In this document: piece after piece, positions 50,113 through 60,289 of the stretch
Layout: the number at the start of each line of letters is the position of its first letter
How positions within the stretch are numbered: position 1 is the stretch's first letter
Assembly: GCF_030408915.1 (NCBI RefSeq)
Contig: NZ_CP047654.1
Span: 2,356,001 to 2,420,000 of the forward strand
Direction of reading: 5' to 3'
Length of the DNA: 64,000 bases
From: Corynebacterium guangdongense
Lineage (GTDB): Bacteria > Actinomycetota > Actinomycetes > Mycobacteriales > Mycobacteriaceae
Made by a program: the position numbers and the translations under genes
The notes under the pieces: generated by a model
What the model was told of the DNA's origin: nothing
What the model saw: only the letters and a program-made list of their open reading frames with translations
Databases searched by the model: none

Positions 50113-51948
50113 CTACCCCTCCAGGAGGTCGCGTAGGGGGCGGGCCTTGGTCAGGGTCTCCCGGTACTCCTCCTCCGGATCCGACAGGGCCAGGATGGCC
50201 CCGCCGACGCCGTAGCTCACGCGCCCGGGTTCGATGACGGCGGTGCGGATGACCATCGCCAGGTCCACGGTCCCGGTGTCGGAGAGGTAGCCGAAAGCTC
50301 CGGAGTAGGGCCCGCGGGCCTGCGTCTCCAGGCGGTTGATGATCTCCATCGTGCGGGTCTTCGGCGCCCCCGTCATGGAACCGCCGGGGAAGGCCGCCCG
50401 GATGACGTCGACCGGATCGGTGTTCGGTGCGAGCCGGGCGCTGACCGTCGAGACCAGCTGGTGCGCGCCGGGATGGGTCTCCACCTCGAAGAGCGGTCCG
50501 GCCTGCACGCTGCCGCGCACGGCGTGCAGAGCGAGGTCATTGCGACACAGGTCGACGATCATGAGGTTCTCGGCGCGGTCCTTGGGGTTGGTCGCCAGAT
50601 CCCGGCGCAGCGCCTCGTCCTCGGCAGCGTCGGCGCCGCGGGCGCGGGTGCCTTTGATGGGGCGAGTGCTGACGACGCCGGCGGCGTCGATGCGCAGGAA
50701 GGTCTCCGGGGTCGCCGAGGCCAGCGCGACGCCGCCGGCGCGCAGGTATCCGCCGAAGCGGCTGGGATGCGCCGCACGCAGACGCAGGTGGGCGGCCAGG
50801 GGGTCCACGGAGGAGTCGACGGCGATGGTGGTGGTGAGACAGACCTCGTAGGTCTCCCCCGCCGCGATGAGTTCCTGGGCCCGGGTGATGGCGGCCAGGT
50901 AGGGCTCGCGCGGATGCGGGGGCACGGCGACGCCTGGGGCGGCCGGCACCGCCACCGGCTCGAGGTCCTGCAGCGCCGACTCCACGGCGTCGAACCACGG
51001 CTCGGCGCCGTCGCCCAGATACAGGAGCACCGTGCGGTCGGTGGCGTGGTCGACGGCGACGGCAGAGTCCAGGCGCGCCCACCAGGCGTCGGGCAGCGGG
51101 GACTCGAAGGTGGCCCGGGGATCGCATTCATAGCCGAACCAGCCGACCCACCCGAGTTGGAAGTCCAGGCCCAGGGCCTCATCGTGCGGGCGGTGGCGCA
51201 GCTGTGCGCCCACCGCGGAGAAGGCCTCCGCGCCGTCGGCGGTCATCGTCCGGGCGGGGACGCCGAGGTAGGACACGCCGGTGCAGGTGGCGTCGTCGAG
51301 CCACACCGCCTCCGGGGCGTCCCCGTAGAGCGTGCGGAAGGCCGCCGCCGTGTCCACCGCGCCGGGCAGGACGCGGGTGTGCAGGACGGGGCGCACCTGC
51401 GTCAGAAAATTGGCCAGGATCCCCAGACCGCCCTCGGCGCCGACAGATTCGGGGTGGAACTGCACGCCCCACCACGGCTTCTCGCGGTGGCGCAGGGCCA
51501 TGACCAGTCCCTCGGCGTTGACCGCCGTGACCTCCAGAGTGGGCGGCAGGTCGACGGCGACCAGGGAGTGGTAGCGCACCACCGGCATCGGCGAGGGATG
51601 GGCGTCGAAAAGCCCGGTGCCGGCATGCGTGATCTCGTCGACGCGGCCGTGCACCGGTTCCGGGGCGCGGACGATGCGCGCGCCGGATTCCAGCGCCATG
51701 AGCTGATGCCCCAGGCACACGCCGAGGACGGGCAGGCCGCTGTGGAGGGCGTCGACGCTGATGCCGACGTCGGCGGGACGTTCCGGGGTGCCGGGGCCGG
51801 GTGAGATGACCACCGCGTCGTAGCGGGTGAAGTCCGGCACGGGGGCGTGGTGGTCGACGACCTCGGGCTCCAGCCCGGTCAACCCCGCGAGGTACTCGAC
51901 GAGATTCCAGGTGAAGGAGTCCCGGTTGTCGATGACGAGCAGGCGCAC
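50113..51948 (-). CDS. pabAB: Aminodeoxychorismate synthase, fused PabA-PabB
   Basis: This 611-residue fusion makes aminodeoxychorismate from chorismate and glutamine. The N-terminal class I glutaminase domain (about 1-190) has the nucleophile in GVCLGHQLMALE and GVQFHPES. The C-terminal chorismate-binding domain (about 260-605) has PIKGTRARG, ENLMIVDLCRNDL and GGSMTGAPKTRTMEII. The GTG start lies 3 nt after the purC stop, so it is read with purC; pabC follows directly. Fused pabAB genes are common in actinobacteria. Confidence 0.93.
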   Translation of the reverse strand: MRLLVIDNRDSFTWNLVEYLAGLTGLEPEVVDHHAPVPDFTRYDAVVISPGPGTPERPADVGISVDALHSGLPVLGVCLGHQLMALESGARIVRAPEPVHGRVDEITHAGTGLFDAHPSPMPVVRYHSLVAVDLPPTLEVTAVNAEGLVMALRHREKPWWGVQFHPESVGAEGGLGILANFLTQVRPVLHTRVLPGAVDTAAAFRTLYGDAPEAVWLDDATCTGVSYLGVPARTMTADGAEAFSAVGAQLRHRPHDEALGLDFQLGWVGWFGYECDPRATFESPLPDAWWARLDSAVAVDHATDRTVLLYLGDGAEPWFDAVESALQDLEPVAVPAAPGVAVPPHPREPYLAAITRAQELIAAGETYEVCLTTTIAVDSSVDPLAAHLRLRAAHPSRFGGYLRAGGVALASATPETFLRIDAAGVVSTRPIKGTRARGADAAEDEALRRDLATNPKDRAENLMIVDLCRNDLALHAVRGSVQAGPLFEVETHPGAHQLVSTVSARLAPNTDPVDVIRAAFPGGSMTGAPKTRTMEIINRLETQARGPYSGAFGYLSDTGTVDLAMVIRTAVIEPGRVSYGVGGAILALSDPEEEYRETLTKARPLRDLLEG

Positions 51949-51951
51949 GGG

Positions 51952-52845
51952 CTAGACGCAGTCTCCGACCCAGGTGCAGAACTTCTCGCCGGAGAGACGC
52001 TCGTAGGCCTCGATGTAGCGTTCGCGGGTGGCCTCGACGACCGATCCCGGAAGCGCCGGCGGGGTGGCATCCGAGGACTTGTTCCAGCCGGACTTGGCGC
52101 TGGTCAGCCAGTTACGGACGTACTGCTTGTCGAAGGAGGGCTGCACCTCGCCGACCTGGTAGGACTCGGCCGGCCAGTAGCGGGAGGAGTCCGGGGTGAG
52201 GACCTCGTCGGCCAGCACGAGAGTGCCGTTCTCGTCGACGCCGAACTCGAACTTGGTGTCGGCCAGGATGATGCCCTTGGCCTCGGCGATGGCGGCCGCC
52301 TGGGAGTAGATGCTGAGGGTGGCGTCGCGCAGCTCGGTGGCGCGCTCCTCGCCGAGCCTGTCGACGACCACGTCGAAGGAGACGTTCTCGTCGTGGTCGC
52401 CCTGCTCGGCCTTGGTGGCCGGGGTGAAGATGGGGGTCTCGAGGCGGGAGGCCTCGCTCAGGCCCGCCGGCAGCGCGATGCCGCAGACCGTGCCGGACTT
52501 CTGGTACTCCTCCAGACCGGAGCCGGTGAGGTAGCCGCGGGCGACGCATTCGAAGGGCATCATCTTCAGACGCTTGACCACCATCGCCCGGCCGAGGACC
52601 TCGGCCGGGATGCGCTCGTCGTCGGCGGGGCCGGCGAGGTGGTTGGGGAAGTCGATCTGGTCGAAGAAGAAGAAGCTCATCGCCGTCAGCACCCGTCCCT
52701 TGTCCGGGATCTCGGGATCCAGGATGTGGTCGTAGGCGGAAATGCGGTCGGTGGCCACCATCAGCAGGGTGTCCTCGTCGATCTCGTAGAGCTCGCGGAC
52801 CTTGCCGGCGGAGAGGTGGTCGTAGTCAGACAACTCGGGTCGCAT
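51952..52845 (-). CDS. purC: SAICAR synthetase PurC
   Basis: This enzyme ligates aspartate to CAIR with ATP, the seventh to eighth step of purine synthesis. The 297-residue protein has the family signature [40 protein letters not shown] and the C-terminal [13 protein letters not shown] 52845 is preferred: TAGACT lies 7 nt upstream, and the longer frame would overlap the divergent reductase gene. It opens the purC-pabAB-pabC-ptrB row. Confidence 0.95.
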   Translation of the reverse strand: MRPELSDYDHLSAGKVRELYEIDEDTLLMVATDRISAYDHILDPEIPDKGRVLTAMSFFFFDQIDFPNHLAGPADDERIPAEVLGRAMVVKRLKMMPFECVARGYLTGSGLEEYQKSGTVCGIALPAGLSEASRLETPIFTPATKAEQGDHDENVSFDVVVDRLGEERATELRDATLSIYSQAAAIAEAKGIILADTKFEFGVDENGTLVLADEVLTPDSSRYWPAESYQVGEVQPSFDKQYVRNWLTSAKSGWNKSSDATPPALPGSVVEATRERYIEAYERLSGEKFCTWVGDCV

Positions 52846-52906
52846 GGCTGGCAGTCTAGACCCGGTGCATCGGCTTCGGTAATCGAATGGACGTATCTTG
52901 GCGAGC

Positions 52907-53443
52907 ATGGACTTCCACTACTACACGGCCGCCACCCTCAACGGCTTCCTGGCCGACGAGGCCGACTCCCTGCAGTGGCTTTTCGACGTCCCCGGCGCCG
53001 CCGAAACCGAGAAGGGCGCCGGGCAGTTCCTGGCGGGGATCTCCACTCTTGTGATGGGCTCGCACACCTACGAATGGCTGCTGCGGGAGATGGACCTGCT
53101 GGACAACCCCGGGGCCTGGCCCTATGGCGGGCAGAAGACTTTCGTGTTCTCCTCCCGTGACCTGCCGGTGCCGGAAGGAGTGGACATCGAGGTGGTCAAC
53201 GGGCCGGTGCAGTCCGTGATCCCGGAGATGACCGGCGAGGTGTGGATCATAGGCGGCGGCGACCTGGCCGGGCAGTTCCTCGACGCCGGGGCGCTGACGA
53301 CAATCACACTGACGCTGGCCCCGGCGTTCCTCGCCACCGGCAAACCGCTGCTGCCCCGGAACCTGTTCAGCGACCGTCTGGAACTGACCGGCGCCACAAA
53401 GAAAGGCCAGTTCGTGGAACTGGCCTTCGATGTGACGGGCTGA
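52907..53443 (+). CDS. RibD C-terminal / dihydrofolate reductase-like protein
   Basis: This small cytoplasmic NADPH-dependent reductase-like protein of 178 residues is in the RibD_C family: [17 protein letters not shown] at the N-terminus, [14 protein letters not shown], then [39 protein letters not shown]. The substrate is unknown. TATCTT lies exactly 7 nt before ATG 52907, giving a leaderless start. It is divergent from purC with only 61 nt between the start codons. Confidence 0.85.
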   Translation: MDFHYYTAATLNGFLADEADSLQWLFDVPGAAETEKGAGQFLAGISTLVMGSHTYEWLLREMDLLDNPGAWPYGGQKTFVFSSRDLPVPEGVDIEVVNGPVQSVIPEMTGEVWIIGGGDLAGQFLDAGALTTITLTLAPAFLATGKPLLPRNLFSDRLELTGATKKGQFVELAFDVTG

Positions 53444-53445
53444 GG

Positions 53446-54873
53446 CTAAAGGATGTCGCCCGGGGTGTAGGCCGCGGCCTCCGGGTGCTCCTCGACCAGG
53501 TCGTTGATGCGGGCGATGACGCGGCCGGTCTGGGCCTCGGCGGCGCCGATGAAAGCGTGCTTGTCGGCCAGCGCCTGCTCCAGCTGGGCCTGGTCCAGCG
53601 GGAAACGCTCGTCTGCCACGAGGCGCTCGACCAGGTCCTGGCCGCCGCCGTTCTCGCGCATGTTAAGGGCCACGGCGACGGCGTGCTCCTTGATGATCTC
53701 GTGGGCCTCCTCGCGGCCCTGGCCGGCGCGGACGGCGGCCATGAGGATGCGGGTGGTGGCCAGGAACGGCAGGTATCGTTCCAGCTCGCGCTCGATCATC
53801 GCCGGGAAGGCGCCGAACTCGTCGAGAACGGTCAGGAAGGTCTCGAACATGCCGTCCATGGTGAAGAAGGCGTCCGGCAGGGCCACGCGGCGGACCACGG
53901 AGCAGAACACGTCGCCCTCGTTCCACTGCTGGCCGGAGAGGTCGGCGACCATGGTGAGGTAGCCGCGCAGCAGCACCTGCATGCCGCCGACGCGCTCGCA
54001 GGAGCGGGCGTTCATCTTGTGCGGCATGGCCGAGGAGCCGACCTGGCCCTCCTTGAAGCCCTCGGTGACGGTCTCGTTGCCGGCCATGAGGCGGATCGTG
54101 GTGGCCAGGGAGGAGGGGCCGGCGCCGAGCTGGACCAGGGCGGAGACGGCGTCGAAGTCGAGGGAGCGGGGGTAGATCTGGCCGACGGAGTCGAAGATGT
54201 GGCGGAAGCCGAGGAAGTCGGCGATCTCGCGCTCGAGGCTGACCAGCTTGTTGGCGTCGCCGCCGACGAGGTCGAGCATGTCCTGGGAGGTGCCCATCGG
54301 GCCCTTGATGCCGCGCAGCGGGTAGCGGTCGATGAGCTCCTGGACGCGTTCGACGGCGACGATCATCTCGTCGCCGGCGGAGGCGAATCGCTTGCCCAGG
54401 GTGGTGGCCTGCGCCGCCACGTTATGGGAGCGCCCGGCCATGACCAGGGCCTGGTACTGCGCCGCATGCTTGCCGACGCGCGCCAGCACCGCGACGGCCT
54501 TGTCGCGCACCAGGGTCAGCGAGCGGTGGATCTGGAGCTGCTCGACGTTCTCGGTGAGGTCACGGCTGGTCATGCCCTTGTGGATGTGCTCGTGACCGGC
54601 CAGGGCATTGAACTCCTCAATGCGGGCCTTCACGTCGTGTCGGGTGACGCGCTCGCGCTCGGCGATGGAGGCGAGGTTGACGTCGGCGATGACCGCTTCA
54701 TAGGCGGCGATGGCGGCGTCGGGGATGTCGATGCCGAGGGACTTCTGCGCCTTCATGACGGCGATCCAGAGCTGGCGCTCCAGGATGATCTTGGCCTCCG
54801 GGGACCAGATCTCCGTCATTTCCGGGGATGCGTATCGGGTTGCGAGGACGTTCATGATGATGTTGTCAGCCAC
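53446..54873 (-). CDS. purB: Adenylosuccinate lyase PurB
   Basis: This enzyme cleaves SAICAR and adenylosuccinate, used twice in AMP synthesis. The 475-residue protein has the fumarase/aspartase signature VGSSAMPHKMNARSCE with the catalytic loop and His motifs TSRDLTENV and GRSHNVAAQ. The GTG start at 54873 has CATAAT 7 nt upstream on the coding strand. It lies 22 nt after the aminotransferase stop and may be read both with it and from its own start. The stop lies 2 nt from the end of the convergent reductase gene, with no terminator between. Confidence 0.94.
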   Translation of the reverse strand: MADNIIMNVLATRYASPEMTEIWSPEAKIILERQLWIAVMKAQKSLGIDIPDAAIAAYEAVIADVNLASIAERERVTRHDVKARIEEFNALAGHEHIHKGMTSRDLTENVEQLQIHRSLTLVRDKAVAVLARVGKHAAQYQALVMAGRSHNVAAQATTLGKRFASAGDEMIVAVERVQELIDRYPLRGIKGPMGTSQDMLDLVGGDANKLVSLEREIADFLGFRHIFDSVGQIYPRSLDFDAVSALVQLGAGPSSLATTIRLMAGNETVTEGFKEGQVGSSAMPHKMNARSCERVGGMQVLLRGYLTMVADLSGQQWNEGDVFCSVVRRVALPDAFFTMDGMFETFLTVLDEFGAFPAMIERELERYLPFLATTRILMAAVRAGQGREEAHEIIKEHAVAVALNMRENGGGQDLVERLVADERFPLDQAQLEQALADKHAFIGAAEAQTGRVIARINDLVEEHPEAAAYTPGDIL

Positions 54874-54895
54874 ACCACCGATTATGGCATGACCA

Positions 54896-56071
54896 CTAGC
54901 GACCCAGGTACTGCCCCAGTCGGCGGACCGCCTCGGCAGCCTCCTCCGCCGGGCCGCACAGGCTCAGGCGGACCCAGGAGTGGCCGTCCACGGGGTCGAA
55001 ATCGACGCCCGGGGCGAGGGCCACGCCGATGGCGTCGACCAGCTCGCTGGCCCACGCTTCGGAGTCCTCGGTGACCGAGGAGACGTCGACCCAGAGGTAG
55101 AGGCCGCCGTCGGGTTCGGCAAAGGTGTCGAGGCCGATGCCCGGCAGGGCGTCGAGCAGCACCCGGCGGGTCTCGCGGTAGCGCTCCAGATGGCCGTCGA
55201 GTTCCTCGGTGGCCTCCGGGCTGAAGGCGGCGCGCCCGGCGATCTGGCTGATGGCCGGGGCGCACAGCGAGTGCGAGGCCTGCAGGTTCTCGACGGTCTC
55301 GACCAACGCGTCCGGGAGGATGAGCCAGCCGACGCGCCAACCGGTCATGGAGAAGTACTTCGACAGGGTGCCCACGACGATGGCGTTGTCGGAGAACTGC
55401 CGCGCCGTGACGGTCGGCTTGCCGAAGCTCAGGCCGTGGTAGTCCTCGTCGGAGATGAGCACCGCGCCGTGGGCGTCGCACCACTGCGCGATCTTCTCGA
55501 TCTCCCCGGGGTCGATGATCGTGCCGGAGGGGTTGCCCGGGCTGGTGACCAGCACCGCTTTCGGTGGCTCGGGCAGCGCCTCGAGCATCGCCGCGGTCGG
55601 CTGGAAATTCGTCTCCGCGCCACAGGGCAGGTCGACGACGCCCACGCCGAGCGACTTGAGGATGTTGCGGTAGGCCGGGTAACCCGGTCGGGCCAGGGCG
55701 ACGGTGTCGCCGATCTCGAGGGTGGCCAGGAAGGCGGCGACGAAACCGCCGGAGGAGCCGGTGGTGATGACGACGTTGTCGGGGCCGGTCTCCACGCCGT
55801 AGGTGCGGGAGTGCCAGTGCGCCACGATCTCGCGCAGCCCCCGGTCACCGACGACCTCGGTGTAGCCGAGCGGGGAATCGCGCAGGGCGGTCTCGGCGGC
55901 CGAGAGCACCGCCTCCGGCGCCCCCGTGGAGGGCTGCCCCGCGCAGAGCATGATGGTCTCCTGGCCGGCCGCGCGGCGGCGGTGGACCAGGTCCAGCATC
56001 TTCATGACACGGAAGGGCTCCACCACTCCGCGCCCGGCGATCAGCGTGCGGGCATCAGTCTGCTTGGTCAT
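54896..56071 (-). CDS. Class I/II PLP-dependent aminotransferase (AspC-like)
   Basis: This 391-residue fold type I aminotransferase has a PLP lysine in TLSKYFSMTGWRVGW and the substrate region VVITTGSSGGFVAAFLATLE. It resembles aspartate or aromatic aminotransferases, but the substrate cannot be fixed from sequence. It lies between purD and purB on the same strand. A TAGGCT box lies 7 nt before its ATG, and the TAG of that box is the purD stop codon. Confidence 0.85.
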   Translation of the reverse strand: MTKQTDARTLIAGRGVVEPFRVMKMLDLVHRRRAAGQETIMLCAGQPSTGAPEAVLSAAETALRDSPLGYTEVVGDRGLREIVAHWHSRTYGVETGPDNVVITTGSSGGFVAAFLATLEIGDTVALARPGYPAYRNILKSLGVGVVDLPCGAETNFQPTAAMLEALPEPPKAVLVTSPGNPSGTIIDPGEIEKIAQWCDAHGAVLISDEDYHGLSFGKPTVTARQFSDNAIVVGTLSKYFSMTGWRVGWLILPDALVETVENLQASHSLCAPAISQIAGRAAFSPEATEELDGHLERYRETRRVLLDALPGIGLDTFAEPDGGLYLWVDVSSVTEDSEAWASELVDAIGVALAPGVDFDPVDGHSWVRLSLCGPAEEAAEAVRRLGQYLGR

Positions 56072-56081
56072 GCCCTCCAGC

Positions 56082-57383
56082 CTACGGCAGGGCGATGCGC
56101 CCCTCGACGGCCGGGAGTGCGATGTCGGTGCGGTAGACCGCGTCGGGGAACGTGATCTTGGCGACCCGTTCGTAGGCGACCGCGCGGGCCTCCTCCAGGG
56201 AGGCGCCGACGCCCATCACGTTGAGGACGCGGCCGCCGTCGGACACGTACTCGGTGGTCCCGTCATACAGCGTGCGAGACGCCGTGCCGGCGTGGAGGAC
56301 CGCGTCGGCGTCGTCAAGCCCCTCGCCTGTGATCGGGGAGCCCTTGGTGGAGGACGCCGGGTAGCCGGCGGAGGCCAGGACGACGGTCAGGGCGTAGCCC
56401 TGCGCCCACTCCAGCGGGTGCTCGGCGACGTACTCGGCCAGCGTGCCCGAGGCCACGGCGTCGAGAACCTCGCCCAGCGGGGACCTCAGCAGCGCCAGGA
56501 CTGCCTGGGTTTCCGGGTCGCCGAACCGGGCGTTGAACTCGATGACGGAGGGGCCCTCGGCGGTCCAGGCCAGGCCCGCGTAGAGCAGTCCGGAGTAGGG
56601 GGTGCCGCGGCGCACCATTTCCTTGGCCACCGGCACGCAGACCTCGTCGACGATGCGCTGGACGCCGTCGGCCGGCAGCCACGGCAGGGGGGTGTAGGCG
56701 CCCATGCCGCCGGTGTTCGGGCCTTCGTCGCCGTCGAAGACGCGCTTGTGATCCTGGGCCGGCAGCAGCGGGACGACGGTCTCGCCGTCAACCAGGCAGA
56801 AGAGGGAGACCTCCGGGCCGTCGAGGAAGGCCTCCAGGAGCACCGGGTTGCCGGAGGCGTGGACGGCCTCGACGTGGGTGCGGGCGGCGAAGCGGTCATC
56901 GGTGACCACGACGCCCTTGCCGGCGGCCAGACCGTCGTCCTTGACCACCCACATCGGGCCGAAGGAGTCGAGGGCCTCCTCGATGGTCTCCTCGGTGGCG
57001 CCCGGCACCAGCTGGAGGCTGCGTGCGGTCGGGACCTGGGCGGCGTCCATGACCTCCTTGGCGAACTGCTTGGAGCCCTCGATCATCGCGCCCGCCTTGT
57101 CCGGGCCGAAGACGCGGAAGCCGGCCTCGCGCAGGGCGTCGCCGACGCCGGCGACGAGCGGGATTTCCGGCCCGATGACGACGAGATCGGCCCCGACCTG
57201 CTCGGCCACGGCGACCATGGCGGCCGGATCATCGACGGCGCCCGCCTCCGGGTGGCAGGTGGCGACCTTGGTCATGCCGTCGTTTCCCGGGACGACGTGG
57301 AGGTCGGTCACGGACGGGTCCTTGGCCAGGCCGGTGAGAAGGGCGTGTTCGCGGCCGCCCGAGCCGATGACGAGAATGCGCAT
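56082..57383 (-). CDS. purD: Phosphoribosylamine-glycine ligase PurD
   Basis: This ATP-grasp enzyme joins phosphoribosylamine and glycine, the second step of purine synthesis. The 433-residue protein starts [16 protein letters not shown]. It has [13 protein letters not shown] and the ATP-grasp C-terminal [14 protein letters not shown] 57383 has TAGGCT 7 nt upstream, a leaderless arrangement. It leads a purD-aminotransferase-purB row. Confidence 0.96.
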   Translation of the reverse strand: MRILVIGSGGREHALLTGLAKDPSVTDLHVVPGNDGMTKVATCHPEAGAVDDPAAMVAVAEQVGADLVVIGPEIPLVAGVGDALREAGFRVFGPDKAGAMIEGSKQFAKEVMDAAQVPTARSLQLVPGATEETIEEALDSFGPMWVVKDDGLAAGKGVVVTDDRFAARTHVEAVHASGNPVLLEAFLDGPEVSLFCLVDGETVVPLLPAQDHKRVFDGDEGPNTGGMGAYTPLPWLPADGVQRIVDEVCVPVAKEMVRRGTPYSGLLYAGLAWTAEGPSVIEFNARFGDPETQAVLALLRSPLGEVLDAVASGTLAEYVAEHPLEWAQGYALTVVLASAGYPASSTKGSPITGEGLDDADAVLHAGTASRTLYDGTTEYVSDGGRVLNVMGVGASLEEARAVAYERVAKITFPDAVYRTDIALPAVEGRIALP

Positions 57384-57474
57384 GCCCCTCAGCCTACCGA
57401 CCTGCCGGGAGGCCCGAACGGATCAGCCGGAGGCCCGCTGGAAAAGAGCAGGTACTTGGGTACGCTGGGGAACC

Positions 57475-57903
57475 ATGAGTAGCGTCTTCACGAAGATCAT
57501 CTCCGGTGAGCTGCCGGGTCGTTTCATCTACCGCGATGACACGGTGGTCGCGTTCCTGTCGATCGAACCGGTCGCCTACGGTCACACGCTGATCGTCCCG
57601 GTCAAGGAGATCGACAAATGGACCGACATCGACCCGGAGCTGTGGGCCCAGATGAACGAGGTGGCCCAGCAGGTCGGCCGCGCCGTCATCGAGGCCTTCG
57701 GCTCCGAGCGCGCCGGCTACCTCCTCGCCGGCTTCGAGGTCCCGCACGCGCACATCCACGTCTTCCCGGCCAACGACATGTCCGGATACAACCTGGCCAC
57801 CGCGATGCGCCCCGACGAGACCGATCCGGCCGCGATGGACGAGGCCGCCGAGCGGCTGCGGGAACTGCTCGACGTCGACGCGGACGGCCGCCCGAACCCC
57901 TGA
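57475..57903 (+). CDS. HIT family nucleotide hydrolase
   Basis: This histidine-triad protein of 142 residues has VFTKIISGELPGRFIYRDD at the start and the active-site motif EVPHAHIHVFP. Such enzymes hydrolyse AMP-lysine, adenosine phosphoramidates or similar compounds. TACGCT lies 8 nt before ATG 57475. It is divergent from purD and convergent with phoS. Confidence 0.92.
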   Translation: MSSVFTKIISGELPGRFIYRDDTVVAFLSIEPVAYGHTLIVPVKEIDKWTDIDPELWAQMNEVAQQVGRAVIEAFGSERAGYLLAGFEVPHAHIHVFPANDMSGYNLATAMRPDETDPAAMDEAAERLRELLDVDADGRPNP

Positions 57904-57912
57904 CCCCGGGGG

Positions 57913-59445
57913 TCAGCCCCGGCGGGAGGCGTCCGCCTCCTCCTGCTCCGGCTCCCCCGTCACGGCGTGGTCGCCCGTTGCCTGGGCCTCGCCGCCGTCC
58001 GGCAGGCTGGGGCGCGGGCCCATCTTCTGCGGCAGGCTGATGCGGAAGGTCGTGCCCTCCCCCTCCTTCGAGGCCACCTTGACGGTGCCGTCGTGCATCT
58101 CCACGAGGGAGCGGACGATGGCCAGGCCGAGCCCGGAGCCGCCGGTGCCCCGGAAGCGTGAGGAGTCCGCGCGGTAGAAGCGCTCGAAGATGTGTGAGGC
58201 GGTCTCCTCGCTCATGCCCCCGCCGTCGTCGATGACGTCGATGAGCTCGCGGCCCGGTTCGGCGGGGTCGCGGTGCAGTCGGATGGTCACGCTCGCCTCC
58301 TCGCCGCCGTGCTTGAGACCGTTGTTGATGAGGTTGGTGATCACCTGGTGGAGCCGGTCCGGGTCACCGTTGACGATGGGGATGCCGGAGGTGTCGTTGA
58401 CGACCTCGATGCCACGCCCCGGCCACGCCGCCCGGCCGGACGCGGCCGCCGACAGGGTCAGCTCCAGCAGGTCGACGCTGGTCTTCTCCAGTCGGGAGCC
58501 TTCCGCGCGGGTCAGGGCCAGCAGATCCTCGACCAGCAGCTTCATCCGGCCCGATTCGGCGTCGATGCGGTCCATGACCAGGTCGACGTCTTTGGTGGCG
58601 CCGGATCGGTAGAGCTCGACGTAGCCGCGGACGCTGGTCAGCGGGGTGCGCAGCTCGTGGGAGGCGTCGCCGACGAAACGGCGCATCTGGGCCTCCTTGT
58701 CGCGGGCGATGTGCGCCGAGTTCTTCGCCGACTCCAGGGACTCCTGCAGCCTCGCCAGCATGATGTTGATGGACATCGACAGCTGGCCGACCTCGGTGTC
58801 CGGGGACCAGTAGGGCACCCGTCGGTGGATCTCGCCGGCGGAGATCGCCTGGGCGGTGCGTTCCACCTCGCGCAGCGGCTGCAGCGCGCGGCGGATGAAG
58901 CCGGCGCCGATCAGCGCCATCACCACCAGGGCGATCGCGCTGATCGTCAGCTGCACCGCGGACAGGCCGCCGAGCAGCTGGCGCTGGGAGGAGAGGTTCT
59001 TGCCGACGATGATGATCACGCCGGACTCGTTGACCGCCCCCATCGCGCGCCACTGGTCGTTGGAGGCGGAACCCGGCAGCGAGCCCACGGTCTGCGGGGG
59101 AGCCCCGACCTCGAGTTCGGTGAAGTCGGGGCGGGAACCGTCGTCATAGAGGAAGCTGGCCAGCCCCTCCGGGGTGATGGCGACGACGGAGAACTGCGTC
59201 GGCGGGCGCACCACCCCGGACTGGTAGATCTCGGGGTTCTGGGTCCAGCCGACGGCCGAGCTGCGCAGCTCCTCGTCGACCTGCTCCATGAGCACGCCGC
59301 GCATCGCGTAATGGACCGCCAGCGAGCTGCCCAGCAAGCCGATCGAGGACACGGCGACGAGCACGATGACCAACCAGACGCGCAGGGGCAGCGCCCGGCT
59401 GTGAATCAGCCGGGGGCCGCGGACGGGATGAGGGGTGTTCGGCAC
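57913..59445 (-). CDS. phoS: Sensor histidine kinase PhoS (PhoR-type)
   Basis: This membrane sensor of 510 residues has a helix at about 22-45, an extracytoplasmic domain, a second helix at about 170-190, then HAMP, HisKA with the phosphoacceptor in GDASHELRTPLTSVRGYVELYR, and a HATPase_c domain (NLINNGLKHG, DDGGGMSEE, GTGGSGLGLAIVRSL). With the response regulator 16 nt upstream it matches C. glutamicum PhoSR, which switches on the phosphate-starvation genes. The start is a GTG. The C-terminal 45 residues are Gly/Ala/Glu-rich and not conserved. Confidence 0.9.
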   Translation of the reverse strand: MPNTPHPVRGPRLIHSRALPLRVWLVIVLVAVSSIGLLGSSLAVHYAMRGVLMEQVDEELRSSAVGWTQNPEIYQSGVVRPPTQFSVVAITPEGLASFLYDDGSRPDFTELEVGAPPQTVGSLPGSASNDQWRAMGAVNESGVIIIVGKNLSSQRQLLGGLSAVQLTISAIALVVMALIGAGFIRRALQPLREVERTAQAISAGEIHRRVPYWSPDTEVGQLSMSINIMLARLQESLESAKNSAHIARDKEAQMRRFVGDASHELRTPLTSVRGYVELYRSGATKDVDLVMDRIDAESGRMKLLVEDLLALTRAEGSRLEKTSVDLLELTLSAAASGRAAWPGRGIEVVNDTSGIPIVNGDPDRLHQVITNLINNGLKHGGEEASVTIRLHRDPAEPGRELIDVIDDGGGMSEETASHIFERFYRADSSRFRGTGGSGLGLAIVRSLVEMHDGTVKVASKEGEGTTFRISLPQKMGPRPSLPDGGEAQATGDHAVTGEPEQEEADASRRG

Positions 59446-59461
59446 CTAGTTCAGTCCCGGG

Positions 59462-60184
59462 CTACTGGCGCGGGGTGCGCAGGACGTAACCGACGCCGCG
59501 GACAGTGTGGATCAGGGGCACGTCGCCGGTGTCGACCTTGCGGCGCAGGTAGGAGATGTAGGACTCGACCACGTTGCCGTCGCCGCCGAAATCGTAGTGC
59601 CAGACGTTGTCGAGGATCTTGGCCTTGGACAGCACCACCTCGGCGTTGAGCATGAGGTAGCGCAGGAGGTTGAACTCGGTCGGCGAGAGCTCGATGATCT
59701 CGCCGGCCTTGGTGACCTCGTGGGTCTCGTCATTGAGGGTGAGGTCCGCGTAGCGCAGGGTGGCGTCTTCGGTGCCGCTGGAGGCGACGTGGCCGCGGCG
59801 CAGGATGACGCGCAGCCTGGTGATGACCTCCTCCAGCGAGAAGGGCTTGGTCACGTAGTCGTCCGCTCCGATGGTCAGTCCGTGGATGCGGTCCTCCACG
59901 GCGTCCTTGGCCGTCAGGTACAGGACCGGGCCGTCCATGCCCTCCTCGCGGAGCTTGCCCAGCAGCTCGAAACCGTCCATTCCCGGCATCATCACGTCGA
60001 GGATGAAGGCGTCCGGCCGGAACTGGCGGGCGATCTCGAGCGCCTCCTGGCCGGACGTGGCGCTGGCGACCTCAAACTCCTGGAACTTCAGGCTGACGGT
60101 CAGCAGCTCGACGATGTTGGGCTCGTCGTCGACGACGAGCACCTTCACCGGGGAATTGGCTGCGCGATCATTCGTGTTGTCCAT
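59462..60184 (-). CDS. phoR: Response regulator PhoR (OmpR/PhoP family)
   Basis: This 240-residue OmpR-family activator has receiver-domain Asp19/Asp20, phosphoacceptor Asp63 (in FILDVMMPGMDG), Thr91 and Lys113, and a winged-helix domain (about 135-235) with VVESYISYLRRKVD and TVRGVGYVL. The sequence is close to M. tuberculosis PhoP. In C. glutamicum nomenclature the regulator is PhoR and the kinase PhoS. It is the likely binder of the Pho box found before pstS in this window. Its leader has two GTTAAC motifs at 60220-60225 and 60234-60239, so self-control is possible. There is no strong Shine-Dalgarno sequence. Confidence 0.92.
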   Translation of the reverse strand: MDNTNDRAANSPVKVLVVDDEPNIVELLTVSLKFQEFEVASATSGQEALEIARQFRPDAFILDVMMPGMDGFELLGKLREEGMDGPVLYLTAKDAVEDRIHGLTIGADDYVTKPFSLEEVITRLRVILRRGHVASSGTEDATLRYADLTLNDETHEVTKAGEIIELSPTEFNLLRYLMLNAEVVLSKAKILDNVWHYDFGGDGNVVESYISYLRRKVDTGDVPLIHTVRGVGYVLRTPRQ

Positions 60185-60289
60185 GTGGTTTCTGAGTCCG
60201 TCTTTCCGAAAGGGGTGGCGTTAACCCCTTCCAGTTAACAGGAGTCCTCTCCTTCCCCGCTTACCCTTCCCTGTTAGTTTGCTGTGCGC
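60185..60289 (-). promoter_or_regulatory. phoR upstream region with GTTAAC repeat
   Basis: On the minus strand two GTTAAC motifs lie 14 bp apart (60220-60225 and 60234-60239), sharing the half-site of the pstS Pho box but not its 11-bp spacing. An AAGGGG/CCCCTT hairpin surrounds one of them. Confidence 0.4.
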
